Positions 1 through 13,184 of a stretch of 64,000 nucleotides of DNA are shown piece after piece (within the stretch, counting starts at the first letter, position 1; each line of letters begins with the position of its first letter). Location of the stretch: assembly GCA_916613615.1 (NCBI GenBank), contig OU744730.1:34519315-34583314 (forward strand), written 5' to 3'. A program made the position numbers and the translations under genes. Origin of the DNA: Steromphala cineraria. Its lineage: Eukaryota; Mollusca; Gastropoda; Trochida; Trochidae. The notes beneath the pieces are model-generated. The model worked only from the letters and a program-made list of their open reading frames with translations. It had not been told where the DNA came from and searched no databases.

Positions 1-239
1 GCAAACTTTCATACAACACACATGCACATTCCAGTCCTTATGCACCTTCTGGTGAAGCAAAGGCAAAAATCAATCATTTCTAGGAAGCAAGATTTGTTTT
101 TGATGTTTGTGATCAAGTGGTTTGTATCAGATGAGATAGTAAAGAGACAATAAGAAAAGACACAGTTTTTTGAGATATTCTAACTAAGAGTCAAGGAATA
201 TTCTATATTCCAACTACCAGGTAAGAGTGAAGGAATATT

Positions 240-383
240 CTATCTGTCTGAGAACAAGCAGCATGATGTAGACCATCGGACGGGACGAGATAGTCGGCTC
301 ATCAGCGTGGGGCTCCACAGACGGCCGGACGGTTATCAGCACGTCGGCACAGTGACACGGGATACACGCCAGATAAGCACACC
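240..383 (-). CDS. Possible exon, perhaps the PR-like region of a FOG-type protein
   Basis: The minus strand reads CAYLACIPCHCADVLITVRP then SVEPHADEPTISSRPMVYI after an acceptor-like tggtgcag ending at 384. The stretch is CpG- and GC-rich against AT-rich flanks. The ADVLITVRPSVEPH part loosely resembles the PVPAGGLLSVLLTAEPH stretch of vertebrate FOG proteins, which would fit the MSRRKQ exon on the same strand at 4977. The donor end is uncertain, and a chance open frame cannot be excluded. Confidence 0.28.
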
Positions 384-1009
384 CTGCACCATGTGCCACA
401 CTCTCACTCCTCCCCATCTCCCACCAGATGGAGCAACTCTACCTTTCATCAACTGCATTATCATACTTATTGTTGGTACCATACAAATATCAATAATGAC
501 TACAACAAAATTCAGTAAAGATAAAAACATCATTTTTGCAATTTTAATATGATCAAAGTTTTTAAAATTCTCCTTCACTTATGAAATATTAAACTGACGA
601 CAGGTATATTTGACAGTTGTGACACAAAAACTTAGTGTTTACTCTTTGACTTGTTCAACACAACATAGGTAGGGGTTTACATAAATGAAACTTACTTTTT
701 TAAAGACCATTATGATGTAACACTCCCACAAATTTCATACCAAAGCATCCTTTCTAATAGAAATGTTATGGCAAGCAAGTCTATAAGAAGTCCTTCTGTC
801 ATGCTCAATGAATTAGCACAAACTGCAGAATTTCTGCCCAATTTCACAATAATAACTCAGTACTAAATCTACATTGATGATTAATGCTTTACATTTATTT
901 TAATTCTTCAATCAATCCATATCAATCATCATTCCGTTCTAACACCATATCCTCGTTTGTAACAACATTTGAACTGTAAACAGACATGTTCATTACATAC
1001 TAACCAAGG

Positions 1010-1213
1010 TGAGGTGATTGGGGTTTATCGCCGCTTTCAAGAGTATTTCACTTATATCGCGGCTGCTAGTATTATTGCAGGGAGAAAGCCTGCAACACCA
1101 TGTGGCTATGCATTGCGGTGAAACCTGCGAGCATCGGCTGGAACTAGCGAACCATGGGTGGTACTGCACTGAAATTCAGTGTAGCATTGCACCCAAACCT
1201 GACTGTGTGTAGA
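1010..1213. repeat. Dispersed SINE-like repeat, copy 1
   Basis: Starts gtgaggtgattggggtttat, followed by cgccgctttca, and runs to cctgactgtgtg. A second copy lies at 12553-12765 in the same orientation with high similarity. The 'gggttta cgccgcttt' head resembles abundant gastropod SINE-type repeats. The frame at 1018-1212 is part of the repeat. Confidence 0.75.
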
Positions 1214-1576
1214 ACAGTTCTCTACTGTAGACAAAGAAGCACAATGTGCAACTTATCTTGGGTGAAGTATCATCAGCGTGTCAAATACAAATACTGACGT
1301 GACAACTAAATCCTTTTCATATATTCATTACTCAAGGACCAATTCATCTATATTGACATTTAAGAATGGCTTGTACAAATACTACTACAAAATACTAGTT
1401 TTATAATATCTAATATCTCACATCCAGTAAAATATATAACATTTTGTACAAATACTACTTGTAGACAACTGATATAATCAAATCCTGTTAACATACAACA
1501 GTTTGTACAAGTTTTACTCCATCCCTGAGTGTATGAACTTACAAAGCTGACACACAGACAAATTGTACGGGGTGTG

Positions 1577-1642
1577 ATATAGGTCTACTTTCCCTTATCC
1601 CGGGAGAGTGTGATATAGGTCTACTTTCCCTTATCCCGGGAG
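1577..1642 (+). repeat. Direct duplication of a 36-bp segment
   Basis: gtgtgatataggtctacttt followed by cccttatcccgggaga occurs twice back to back. A GC-richer stretch with an ATGCAAAT octamer near 1740 follows. Confidence 0.8.
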
Positions 1643-4600
1643 ATGGTTATCTCCTGTTCTAGCTGTAACCGGCCTCGCATCAGAGCCGAGTGCGTGCCAC
1701 TAATACCCGATCACAAACCCTGTTGTGGAGGGGTGACTTATGCAAATCTCCCGTCAACCTCTCTCTGATAATAATCTCCCTCGCGATCAATTCTGATTGG
1801 TCGGTGTTACTAGGTAACCATCAAACATAGAAGCCTCTGCTTCCTTCCTTTGTGTGAGCAGCAAGCCTGAGAAGAATTTATAATACCAGCACTAAAACTT
1901 GGGATCGTTGGAATTACCCTATCATAGACTTTACACAAACAGAAATCAATTTCGATGACAGCATCTTTAGCAATAATCAATAACATGGAGAGAGTTAGGA
2001 GGCAAGACATTGATTCTACTGATACTGTGTATGTCTTCCATTTCAAATAAATAAACATCCTGTATAACAAGCATCAAACTTCTAAAAGAGTTATCCTAGC
2101 ACAATGATCAAAGGTAATGTATAAACTGAAAAGCAATATGACCTTTACAGAGTCATCAAGGAGTCATGAATAAATTAGAGAAATATACTTATATGGTCAG
2201 TAGTAAGAGCAAGGAGCCATTGGTTAAAAATGGAAATCTTGGTTATCTGGAAATCTGGTTATTAAACATTCAATTCAGGTAATCATAATCATAATTATTA
2301 TAATATAATTCGTAATCATAATTATTTGCATGAACATTGAAAAAGACATATCACATATCAAACATCAATATACCCAGGCACATACAGACAACTATCAACA
2401 TCCAGAAAAGTTTCAACTATTTATGATCAACAACTCAACTATTTGTTTATCCGTGCAGCGAAAAGAAGCAAACATCCCGGACACCATATATCACCCATTA
2501 CACATTTGCATGATTTATCACACCTATATAAATTCTTAGCAACCCTGATGCAACTTTCCCAATAAAATGATTACCCGGTACATATTCTATCCATTGATAT
2601 TATCAGTTACAAACTTTGGTGAATAAACAGAGCCTGGGGTAGGTATTCACAAAACAATATTACTTTTCCCTTTGCATATTAATATAACATTTTCCTTAGA
2701 AGGTACTTCTGAAAGTGTTGAGATTAGCAAAACTTATCTCTCTACCTTGCAATGAATGCAACTGCATGAGTTAAAAAATGCCGTACATCATTATTGTTTT
2801 GTAAAAGGATGATTATTTTGTCTTAAAACAATACCTTTGAAAAAAATAATTTGTAGCATTTGTGTTTCAAAAAAATCAAATTGAGTCCAATAACCATTTG
2901 AACAAATCTCTTAGAGATGCATGGCATATAGATATTGTAAAATGTAACATCTATAAAAACATATCTCCAGCTTCCAAAAAAAAGCAAAATGATAACCACA
3001 TACTTCCTTTTTCAACCAAGTATATATATTATGAGTTTTGCCCTTGAAGCGAATCAATGAGACTCAAAAAGGACTTGAATAAATGCATCAGAAACGAGTG
3101 TAAAGAACTCCAAGCTATGTTCTGCTGGGTTCCACTTTAATCTTTAACGAAGGCATAAATTTGAGCATGTGAATTGGGAGAGTGAAGAGGGTAGGCGTGA
3201 TATATCCATCTTACACCAGGCAACTACCCCGGGTAGTTCTCAGAAACTGGTTCAATAAAGTGGAGAGGTTTACAACAGCAGCCAGCACTTGAAGTGATTT
3301 AGAGGATGAGGGTCGGAGGGTATCTGCTTACATAAGATTCACCTCCACACATAATCACCAGGCCTTGCACAGCCCATGTGCATAATGTGTACACAAATGT
3401 AGACAAACTGGGATGAATGTCACGACAAATATTTCCTGGATAAATCTGGAAACTAGGTTTGTGCTCTTGGGTCAGATTCATTTGAAATTCCTGTCTTGAC
3501 TCTTTATGAATATTCTTATGAAGTATTTCTGTTGATTACATTCGTTGGAAATAACTTAATAGCTTACCTTAGTTTATTTAAGGTCAGATGCTTAATTATT
3601 TCACTTTATGCCACAATACTGAAATGGTTTTCTGGTAACTATATTTACTGATAAAATCTAGTTGATTAAATGCCCAATGGATTACCTCTCAAGTTTTCTA
3701 CTGGTATGGTATCACATTAAGTATGTGGTTGATTTTAATAAACTAGATCATTATTTTACAAATAATAATTTTTTTGTTACTTTTCGTAATCTCTTTAAAA
3801 TATTTTGATTGAAAGGGTTATTTCCAATTCGTAACATTGATATTTTCTTAAAATCCAAATTTTAACATAAAATACTATATGAATATATTTAATTACTCCA
3901 ACAAAATTTTAAAAATAACATTGTAAATCAGTCATGACAATCAAAGTCATGAATCACTAAGCCCACTGAGTTGTCATTTGATGCTATGCTGAAAGAACAT
4001 TCAATTGCAAAGCCTTGCGTGGCATAGCTGACAGTCACAACCATCCAAAGCCATCGCCTGAAAGACGTCACAATACAAAGGTAAGAATTGGCCAAGTGCC
4101 AAAACATGTCAGTACTTCCTGAAAAAGAAGTGTAGGTAGACTTTACATCATTACAACTTTCATATCCAGTTGGCAGACAAATTAATCGTCAATGAAATGT
4201 CTGTACAAATATATATGCTTCAGTTTTAATTAAATTCAGATATAAAACGTCTTATCCAATAAAAGGGTTTACAAGACGACGATAAGAACTCGAACGAAGG
4301 GATGTACTGGAGCCGCCTGAAATATGAATCATTCCCAAACGTTGCGTGATGAAAGGAGCTGTCACTCAATGGGCAGGAAATTAAGGAGGCTGCAAACATC
4401 GTAAAAGTAGGAGACCCGAAACAGGTATTGTGATATGCGATGGAAATATTGACTTTGTGCTTTACTTGAAAAGTGATAAATGACTGGGAACGCAAAGGCC
4501 AAGCCCGTCCATCGCATGGGAAAGACCAGGGTAGGCGGGGTACATACCCGACGCATGCAACTGGAGAGTTTACATCTCCTTGGCAACGGCTCGTTAGGCT

Positions 4601-4934
4601 CGCTCAAACTTCCATCCATCCAAGATGCTTAGCGATGTACGCGATGGAATATGTCGAAAAAGCAATGAAACCACTGACGATTGATAGAAAACGCACAACC
4701 AACACCATAAATTACTTTGGAGTAAGTTTACAAAAAAGTTTTGTCCTGGTAAGTGACTTGGTTGGAGTCAACCCGTCCCAGCCTGCTCTCAGAGATGTGC
4801 CACTCGCTACTTCCCTGTGTTGCAAATCGAAGATTCCCACAGGCTCATATTCAACTAAAAACTCATAATCAAATTGTAATGAATGAAAATTACAGATTGG
4901 AATGTTCTGACACCCTCGGGTTTGTTTGTCTTAC

Positions 4935-4977
4935 CTGACTTCACCGGCCGCGGGTTGGCCTGCTTGCGTCGCGACAT
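4935..4977 (-). CDS. First coding exon with MSRRKQ NuRD-recruitment motif (FOG/ZFPM-like or related zinc-finger repressor)
   Basis: On the minus strand an ATG at 4977 opens MSRRKQANPRPVKS, and the exon ends with a perfect GTAAG donor after one base of the next codon. This N-terminal peptide is the RBBP4/NuRD-binding motif found at the extreme N-terminus of FOG (ZFPM), SALL, BCL11 and ZNF423/521 proteins. The NPR at positions 8-10 is closest to FOG/U-shaped (MSRRKQSNPR). The sequence around it is GC- and CpG-rich, as expected of a promoter-proximal exon. No zinc-finger exon is visible in the 4.9 kb to its left, so the body of the gene is presumably outside the window. Confidence 0.72.
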
Positions 4978-5029
4978 GATGCTCTCTGCCTACTGCTCGC
5001 TTCCACTGTCTATCAGTTTCATTCCAGTC

Positions 5030-5041
5030 CGCGCATGCGCA
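5030..5041. promoter_or_regulatory. NRF1-type palindrome upstream of the MSRRKQ exon
   Basis: CGCGCATGCGCA matches the NRF1 consensus YGCGCAYGCGCR and lies 53 nt upstream of the minus-strand ATG at 4977, in a CpG-rich patch. NRF1 sites typically sit at broad CpG promoters close to the transcription start. A plausible upstream donor (ctacag|gtaagtat, minus strand, near 5066) suggests a non-coding leader exon as well. Confidence 0.5.
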
Positions 5042-5199
5042 GCATCTCCCAGCATGCAATATACTTACCTGTAGCAGCCGACAAAGGTAAATGTATGGGC
5101 TGGCGATGACTCCTCTATTGTGCACGTACCGTTATGCGTGTATGCAAGGTATAATGGTGAGATATGGCGAGGTGCTCCCTGTCGGATCGCAGGTGGATG

Positions 5200-7630
5200 A
5201 GCGTCTTTTACCTGGAGTGAAGGTGTGATGTACAGGGAAGAGTAACATCATCACTAGCATTTCTTCACTAGATACACTCAAAACTTAAAACTTAAAACTA
5301 AAAAAAAAAATTTGTAAAAAAACATAAATAAGATTGGACATAGCAGTCATCTCTGTCAAACTCCAATAGCTGGACAACATGATTTATACTGCCTTTAACT
5401 GCAATGGTTTTATATTTTGAGATAATTGAGCGGGCAATGTTTTTGGTTTTTTTTTTCAAATTGGCATTTTACATCAATTGTACATTCGAGGAAAAGACAA
5501 CAAAGACACAAAACGCGTACTTGAGAAATGAAATGAAATGACGAAGTATACTATCTAGTTCTATTACATCATAATGAAATAAGTCTATACACACTCAAGT
5601 AATGAACATCAATTGACACTCAGGTTAGAAAGTCAACAAGAACATAAATGAGAGGTGGATTCATCAAACGCACATGCACATGCAAGACGAATACAAGGGA
5701 AACATCCTACGACGAATGCACAGTGTAGGCATATTGAATTGGTGACCTGGACGTCAAGGCCCTGTTAATTATATATTAACCTGCACACAGTTAACCTTCT
5801 TATTTCCCAGGGTGAAACACATAATGGACCCAACTCCTTGCTATCCAGTTTCTTTCTGGGAGCTTAGAGATTTGATACCCTCGAGCTGATAAAATATTCA
5901 GGATGAAGGATGGAGAGTACTGGCATGTTTCTAAGATATGATTGCCTCGCGTTAATCGATGGTCCAGTCCAGCTTTCTGAATTATGCTGATATGTAAAGA
6001 CTTTTCAACATGTTCTCTCGTTGTACAAAATTTGAGCTGGAACAAAACAATGGTTACGGTAAACAAACGTCAGGCAGTTGTTTATACTAATTTATTCGGA
6101 ATTCGTTGTTTGGTTTTGAGTTTTGATGTTTTTACATATTGGTTGTTTTACGGGAGGATAAACATTTTCATCGGTGTAAGAATATAGTCATCACTCATCA
6201 CTACATTTAAAACCAAACAATATGTCCGAGCTCTTAATTCAATTCATCAAAAGTCGGTCTCCTAGGATTGCTTTTAATTAGTATTACTCAAATTATGAAC
6301 TATAACGTCAATCAACCTGTTGACCTGAATAGATACCTCGGTGAACACTCGAGATGCATATTTTGGACAGTAAATGACACTCAGTATGTATATGAATTTA
6401 GTATTAACGACACCTCACACGCGCCGTGCATGATGGGCCGTGTTACAGCAACAAGCTTTGCTCAGTAAAACACTTTCGTGGGTAGCGTTCCTCTGCTGTC
6501 TCAAACACAGCATATCATTACGTTAGTTTGCCTCTTTTTTTTTTACCGTTGATGTCAAATATATAAATGTTTATAATCACCACATACACTTAGATGTAAA
6601 TCTTATCCACTAACTTGTATATGTTAGCCTCGAGAGACTAAAATGAAGCATTGGCCACAAACGGATGGTGTTGAGTCAATAAAACTCTCACTCTATTAAG
6701 AAGCCATTAAAATGTTATTATACGCAAAATGTAATATAAATTCCAGCTCCGTGCGTTTGAAGCCATCCCAGTCGAACGCGACAAAGCCATGATGGGCACT
6801 GAGCTGTGCGATCATACATTATCGACGAGAGATCGGGACGCAGCGATCAGTGCTGGCATGCTCGCAAATTTCGCGGGAAACAGCGCGTTCTGACTTGCAC
6901 CCGAAACAGTGATGGAGTAACAAAGGCCACATTGCGCTTCAATGGAAAGCAGTGGGTTTATTGAGAGAGAAGAACAAAACTTATTGTTGAAATTGTTAAG
7001 AATGTTGATGGATAAAGCGTGAAGATCAACAAAAGCATGAGAGCCGGGGGTAATTAAGAGGGGCCTTGATGCTGATACTAGGACGGGGTATAGGGTTGCT
7101 GGGGTAACAGCCTTCACAAACACACGGCGCAGTGGGAAAGGTTGAAACAGATATCGATGCGCTGGGGACACGAAGCCTTCCACTCTTTATACCCAATGAA
7201 AAGAACATCGCTCTCAGCGAAATTAAAGCATTTTGCTTTCATATGGAAAACGATTTGGGACTGCATTAAAGTGATGTATGTAAACTGAGAAAACGTATGC
7301 GCTATCATGCAGTAACTGTCTGGTAGGATGGGACGAGATGGCAGCTAGAGATTAGACGAAACATAACATAATTTCGCTTTGTACTGGCACACTTTGATAT
7401 AGAGCGCATATTTCACTGCATTTAAGAATTCACTTGCAATGTCATTTTTGAAATCTGATTTTTAATGACAGGTTACATGTTGCCATGAACGGCAAACGGT
7501 GTTTGTGACATCTGTTCAACTTATGACTGGAATTACAAGTTGAACGAATATTGCATAATATCCATAAATTAAAGGGAAAATAACATATGTAGTAAAATAT
7601 ATGTAGTATAAACGAAGTAAAAACCAGGTA
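5200..7630. other. Intergenic or intronic sequence, no gene recognised
   Basis: AT-rich sequence. The patch at about 6735-7190 is richer in CpG and holds a 123-codon minus-strand frame without recognisable domains; I do not call it a gene. Confidence 0.4.
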
Positions 7631-7684
7631 GAGCGATGTGTTGTCATATGTGAACATGTTACTTTTGCCTAACCACGTTTGTTC

Positions 7685-8775
7685 CATATCTCTGTTCTCC
7701 GTCTCTGTCCCTACCCCCATATCCCTGTTCTCTCTCCCTACCCCCGTATCTCTGTGCTCTGTCTCTCTCCCTACCCCCCATATCTCTGTTCTCTCTCTCT
7801 CCCTACCCCCCATATCTCTGTTTCCGTCTCTGTCCCTACCCCCACATCTCTGTTCTCTCTCCCTACCCCCGTATCTCTGTGCTCTGTCTCTCTACCTACC
7901 CCCACATCTATGTTCTCTCTCTTCCTACCCCCATATCTCTGTTCTCCGTCTCTGTCCCTACCCCCATATCTCTGTTCTCCGTCTCTGTCCCTACCCCCAT
8001 ATCTCTGTTCTCCCGGTCTCTGTCCCTACCCCCATATCTCTGTTCTCTCTCCCTACCCCCGTATCTCAGTGCTCTGTCTCTCTCCCTACCCCCACATCTC
8101 TGTTCTCTCTCTCCCTACCCCCCATATCTCTGTTCTCTCTCTCACCCTACCCCCATATCTCTGTTCTCCGTCTCTGTCCCTACCCCCACATCTCTGTTCT
8201 CTCTCTCCCTGCCCCCATATCTCTGTTCTCCGTCTCTGTCCCTACCCCCATATCTCTGTTCTCTCTCTCTCTCCCTACCCCATATCTCTGTTCTCCGTCT
8301 CTCTCCCTACCCCATATCTCTGTTCTCCGTCTCTGTCCCTACCCTCATATCTCTGTTCTCCGTCTCTGCCCCTACCCCCCATATATCTATTCTCTCTCTC
8401 CCTACCCCCATATTTCTTTTCTCCGTCTCTGCCCCTACCCCCATATCTTTATTTTCTCTCTCTCTCTGTCTCTACCCCATATCTCTGTTCTCCGTCTCTC
8501 TCCCTACCCCCATATCTATGTTCTCCGTCTCTCTCCCTACCCCCATATCTCTGTTCTCCGTCTCTGTCTCTCCCCCCATATCTCTGTTCTCTCTCCCTAC
8601 CCCCGTATCTCTGTGCTCTGTCTCTCTCCCTACCCCCCATATCTCTGTTCTCCGTCTCTGTCCCTACCCCATATCTCTGTTCTGTCTCTCTCCCTACCCC
8701 CATATCTCTATTGGCCCCCATATCGCTGTTCTCTGTCTCTCTCCCAACCCCCATATCGTTGTTCTGCCTCCCTCT
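7685..8775 (+). repeat. Pyrimidine-rich minisatellite, basic unit 33 bp
   Basis: About 1.1 kb of variants of ccctacccccatatctctgt followed by tctccgtctctgt, with shorter 24-27 bp variants mixed in. The plus strand is almost all C and T except for the ATATC and GTATC cores. Since 33 is a multiple of 3 and the pyrimidine-rich strand lacks stop codons, three plus-strand frames of 339-385 codons stay open; they are low-complexity artefacts, not genes. Confidence 0.97.
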
Positions 8776-10211
8776 TTATCTATGATAATCAATAACTACC
8801 TAAGTCATTCAGTTAAGAACCAGTGCGTGGATGAGAGATGTTCCCTGGAAAATCAGGGTACGAAAATGACTCCCGGCCAAGTGCTTGGCACGCAATGATC
8901 CTGACACGCGAAAACATCATGTTGATGTTAGCCATCTCTCTCGTGTATAGACCGGTCCCTCCGTAAGGCGAGACAGCAATTTCTGTATATGACAAAGAAG
9001 TAACGGGTAACTTCCCTATGCGACCTCCTCCGCTTGATAGATAACTGTTGAGCTTATAGACCCTCACATCATGCGAGCCTTTCGTCACACGCCAGTGAAC
9101 ATAGCCTCGTCCCCACTGGTGTAAGTGTTATGTGTAGTGGGTATTCTTCTATTAGCTCAGCTAACGGTAATAAAGATATCAATTATTATTTGACGTGGCG
9201 TTATTACTTTCCTCATTGCAAAAGCCAAGTTTGTCGGGATGGTGTTGAAGCTCAGACTGTCCAGCTCAGTGAAGCGATATGAGATAAACATGTACATTGC
9301 GTGCAAACGGTATTGGTTCAAGTGATTTTGAACTGTCGTATTACAGCTTTGTACCTCTTTTGCAGGGCTAAATTACGACTGTAACTTAACTCGGGGCCGT
9401 ATACATGATATTATATATGAAACCACTCAGCTTTATTCTGCTGTGTTATATGTTACCCGGGATTCTAGAGAAGACAGGGCCTGAGGGTAATAAACTTATG
9501 TCACGGGGTTCCGTCCGTCCGTAAACGTTTTTACTATTTCGATTTTTTTAACAACCACCGACTCAAGAGAATTGCAATCGTTAAAGGTAGTGTGGCCAAT
9601 GGGGATTAAAGTCCTAGATATGATGACTCTGTTGACTGTTATCAGGAACGCAGTGGTCACGTTATTCAGACCAGGGGTAGTCTCAGATCTGTCTCTTATG
9701 ATCTCTGTTCAGACCAATGGTCATCTTCTTCAGCGCGGACAGACTTAGAAAGGTGATGTATTGTGAACAGTCTCCTCATAACCAATGTGGATAATGCATG
9801 TACATTCCTGATATGGTTACTCTGTAACTTCCGCTGAGACCCACTGGGTAGAGAGAATTACTTGACCCATACTTCTTTGGACCAGATTGTTATTAGCATT
9901 GGTGTCTTATGGATGTAAACTTTCTACAAGGATGACAATGGGATTGTATGTAGGGGAGATGTTGTTTTAACATCCCATTACTGCATAAGGGCAAAGCGCC
10001 CAATAGAGAAAGACACACGAATGTGAAATATCAAACACCTATGATAAGCCAATATCATACAAAAGTTTTCATCTAAATTATGCCATGCAGTTTTGGCAAC
10101 AATATGAAGGATAGATAATGAAAACCTAGGCACTGTATGCAAAGACGGACGGAATATTCTTCAAATGTCATGGACCATTATAGAATGTTCGAAGTTATCA
10201 ACCTGGAACCG

Positions 10212-10306
10212 GATTTTCGAAGCTCTCTTAGTGCTAAGATAGTCGTAGGCCAATGTTAATGTATGGTACTTACGACTGTCATAGCACTAAGAGAGCTTCG
10301 AAAATC
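10212..10306. mobile_element. Short foldback element (MITE-like)
   Basis: The first 24 nt, starting gattttcgaagctctcttag, are a perfect inverted copy of the last 24 nt; a further imperfect stem (agtcgta / tacgact) follows. The loop is about 25 nt. This fits a small palindromic MITE. No obvious target duplication is visible. Confidence 0.8.
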
Positions 10307-12552
10307 TAGGCCCAGTATCATTTGCATGTGTATATTTAATACATACATACATACATACATACATAATTTCTCCGGAGCTATGAGGGTTTTAACAATGTTT
10401 CTCATGTACTAACAGAAAACATTTAAATTATAAAAGAAAGGAAAACATTGGTTTTAAAGATCATTACATTTTTCAACTGTCTTATGTGCTTGCCTTAACT
10501 GTTTACACCATTATTTGTTGAGGGGTGAAACAGATTGTAAAATGAATACAAAACCAGGGTTCATTAATGCGTTTTGTGTTTCTATGAAATATTTATGTTT
10601 GGATATAATCTTTCCAAACAACAAAATCCAGTCTTTTTGAACAATTGTAATAGTACGTCTCCAACTCACGCTAACGATACCAGCGTGGGCCACAACGTTT
10701 TGTAATGGTTGCTTCCATTGGTTGGCAGCAATGACAAAATACGCGATCGTTCGATCGTTAGAGAGCAAATGATAACCCGGTACCGAGGGTTTATGGCAAA
10801 TAAACTGGCGAGGGCGTTGCCCCAGCTGACTTAAATGCGATAACCCGAAGTAATCGGGTTATTATTTGGCTTACATTCCCATGGAACACTCCTGCAATGA
10901 TTTCAGCTTATGTTTTAACAAACAAATAATTTATAAACATTTTAATGCTACACATTGCGGGTAAAAAATGTCCTGACCAAACTTTACATATAGGCTCCTG
11001 TAGAGGGTTTTCAATGCAATATAGGTACATGTATTTATTTATAGGAAAAGAATAAAATACAGACATGACACAACAACATGTACATCAACTGTCAGCGACC
11101 CTCGGTAGCTCCAGAAGTAAAGGCACTGCTTGATAAAATAGAGGTACCGTAGAGGTTTTTCATTAAACTTTCTTGTTTGATAAAAAGTTACAATTGTTTG
11201 ATTTTGATTACCATCTCAAAACCTTTGAAAATAGAATAGATATAGCCGCCTCATTGGAAAGTAATAACGCTTAGCCATACCGCGTTGACCCGTAGGTGCG
11301 CTTTGCCATGTCCTCCCCAACCGGTAACCTTGGCTGAGGAAGGAAACAATAATTGTTATTTCTCGTAGTTCAGTAAGCATGGAATTTCATAGATAATTCT
11401 AAGCATCCCCTAGGCAGGTTCCAAGTTTCGGAAAGATTGATACAACAATTTTACGAAGCGTTGATTTCGATATTCACTGTTATTCTGAAACATGAAAGTT
11501 GATGGCTTATGTCAAGGGCTATTACTCCAAGATAGCAATTGCATCATGAAGAAAACGGGAGATGGGCATATATACCTAAGGTAAAGTTTCTGAAAGATTG
11601 TTCTAACACGGGGAAGAGTTGATACAGAAGGAAACTGAAAGGTACTGTCTTTCTTAACTGATGAGAATTAAGGTTGTCTTAGTCAAGGACCACACAAACT
11701 ATTTCGGGTAAACGGGAAATGCAAAACACTGACATAAACTACAGGCGAAAGAAAGATAACATTTCAGTTGAATTTATCATATGAAAGATTTTCAATTACA
11801 AATATTTCGAGGTTTTGATGACGTATTCTCAATTTGATTAGAACAAGAGTTAAATAATTGTCCAAAAGGTGTTGGTAATCTCTTTTTGAAAATGATATTT
11901 TTATATAACACAAATGATCATCATCAAAGAAGACGTAGTCTATGTGAAAATCAATAAATGTACTATTTTTTACATATTGACAATTCTTTCGAATGTTTTA
12001 ATATTAAGCAAGAACAGACGCGAAAAGCATAACTGTAACTGCGTATCTAATATTTTCTATGGTTGTTTCAAGCATTATCATATATATTTTATTACACTGA
12101 TGAGCTACAAAAACATTATCTCCTACGTTTGAAATAAAAAATCATGAAAATCCCACTCACCAAACGTAAACGTTTTTTAAGAAGGACCTTTTATCCCCGC
12201 TTCATCAGCTCATTGATAAAAGTTCTGCTTCTCTGTTAATGTGGCGGAATGAAGTATTCCGGTCCAAATATCATATCGAAATAACACTTGCAGATTAGAA
12301 GTTTTAAAGTCGATTAAAACAATTGAACTCTTCAAATTAGAAATGTGAATATTACCATCCCTTGGTAACTAATTTAAATCTGGAAAGTTATAACTTACAT
12401 TTACCATGGTGTGATATCGTGTCAGACAGATTTCTGTATCCGGAATGGACTTTTAAGAGCTGAGGAACCAAAGAACTTTAGTGGAAGGCCTAATGATGTT
12501 GCCTAATTTATTTTGATTTTTGATCTTGTTTAAAGCCAACAAAACAAAATAC

Positions 12553-12765
12553 AAGGTGAGGTGAGTTGAGATTGGGTTTATCGCCGCTTTCAGGAATATT
12601 TTACTTACATCGCGGCTGCTAGCATTATTCCAGGGAGAAAGCCCACAACACTACTGTGGCTATGCGTTGCGGTGAAACCTGCGAGCATCGACTGGAACTA
12701 GCAACCATGGGTGGCACTGCACTGAAATTCAGTTTAGCATTGCATACAAACCTGACTGCGTGAAG
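12553..12765. repeat. Dispersed SINE-like repeat, copy 2
   Basis: Near-collinear with 1010-1213; shared blocks include tatcgccgctttca, tcgcggctgctag, ggtgaaacctgcgagcatcg and gcactgcactgaaattcagt. It continues past the end of copy 1 with gaagaagtcaggtctgggta. Confidence 0.75.
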
Positions 12766-13184
12766 AAGTCAGGTCTGGGTACAATGCTACCTTCTACACG
12801 TAGTCAGTCAAAATACAGGGGGTGTCAGAGCAAATAAAATTGATTTGTCTGCGTATCAATCTTCGAACAAAGCAAAAATTCAAATCAAACTAACATCATG
12901 CCGTTATGCCTTTGAATGGTATACCAGATACTGGTGCAATTTAAGTATTATAATGAGAAACATGTCTTCAGATATTTGTGAAAGAGAAAACCCTTTTCAT
13001 AAAATAGCCTCAGCTGCAGTTTTTTTTAAAGCATAAAATATGTGTTTCCTACCTTGATAAGCAGGGCGAAAAAGGTTTCACGCCGGGAAGATACATTTGT
13101 GAGCTAACGAAGATAACATTAGACCTTATTGTGGCATGTGGTCCTGTGCAAAGCTCAGTCGACCGCTGACAGTATAGTTCAGCA

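Larger units (their letters stand above)
1..4934. other. Mostly non-coding sequence at left edge
   Basis: Apart from the candidate exon near 240-383, a dispersed repeat at 1010-1213 and a 36-bp direct duplication at 1577-1642, I see no gene. If the MSRRKQ exon is real, this is its first intron. The open frames around 4226-4868 have no recognisable content. Confidence 0.5.
8790..13180. other. Sequence without recognised genes
   Basis: Holds a foldback element at 10212-10306, a (CATA)n run near 10340-10363, a small hairpin at 10838-10863 (ataacccga / tcgggttat) and the repeat at 12553-12765. The remaining sequence is AT-rich and unassigned. Confidence 0.5.

Noticed and set aside
6812..7183. 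123-codon minus-strand frame in a CpG-richer patch
   Set aside because: No family recognised, two other frames are equally open, and no splice context supports it.
7638..8898. Three overlapping long plus-strand frames (339-385 codons) rich in Pro, Leu, Ser and Tyr
   Set aside because: They read the same 33-bp pyrimidine minisatellite in all three frames; the length being a multiple of 3 and the lack of stop trinucleotides in CT-rich DNA explain them.
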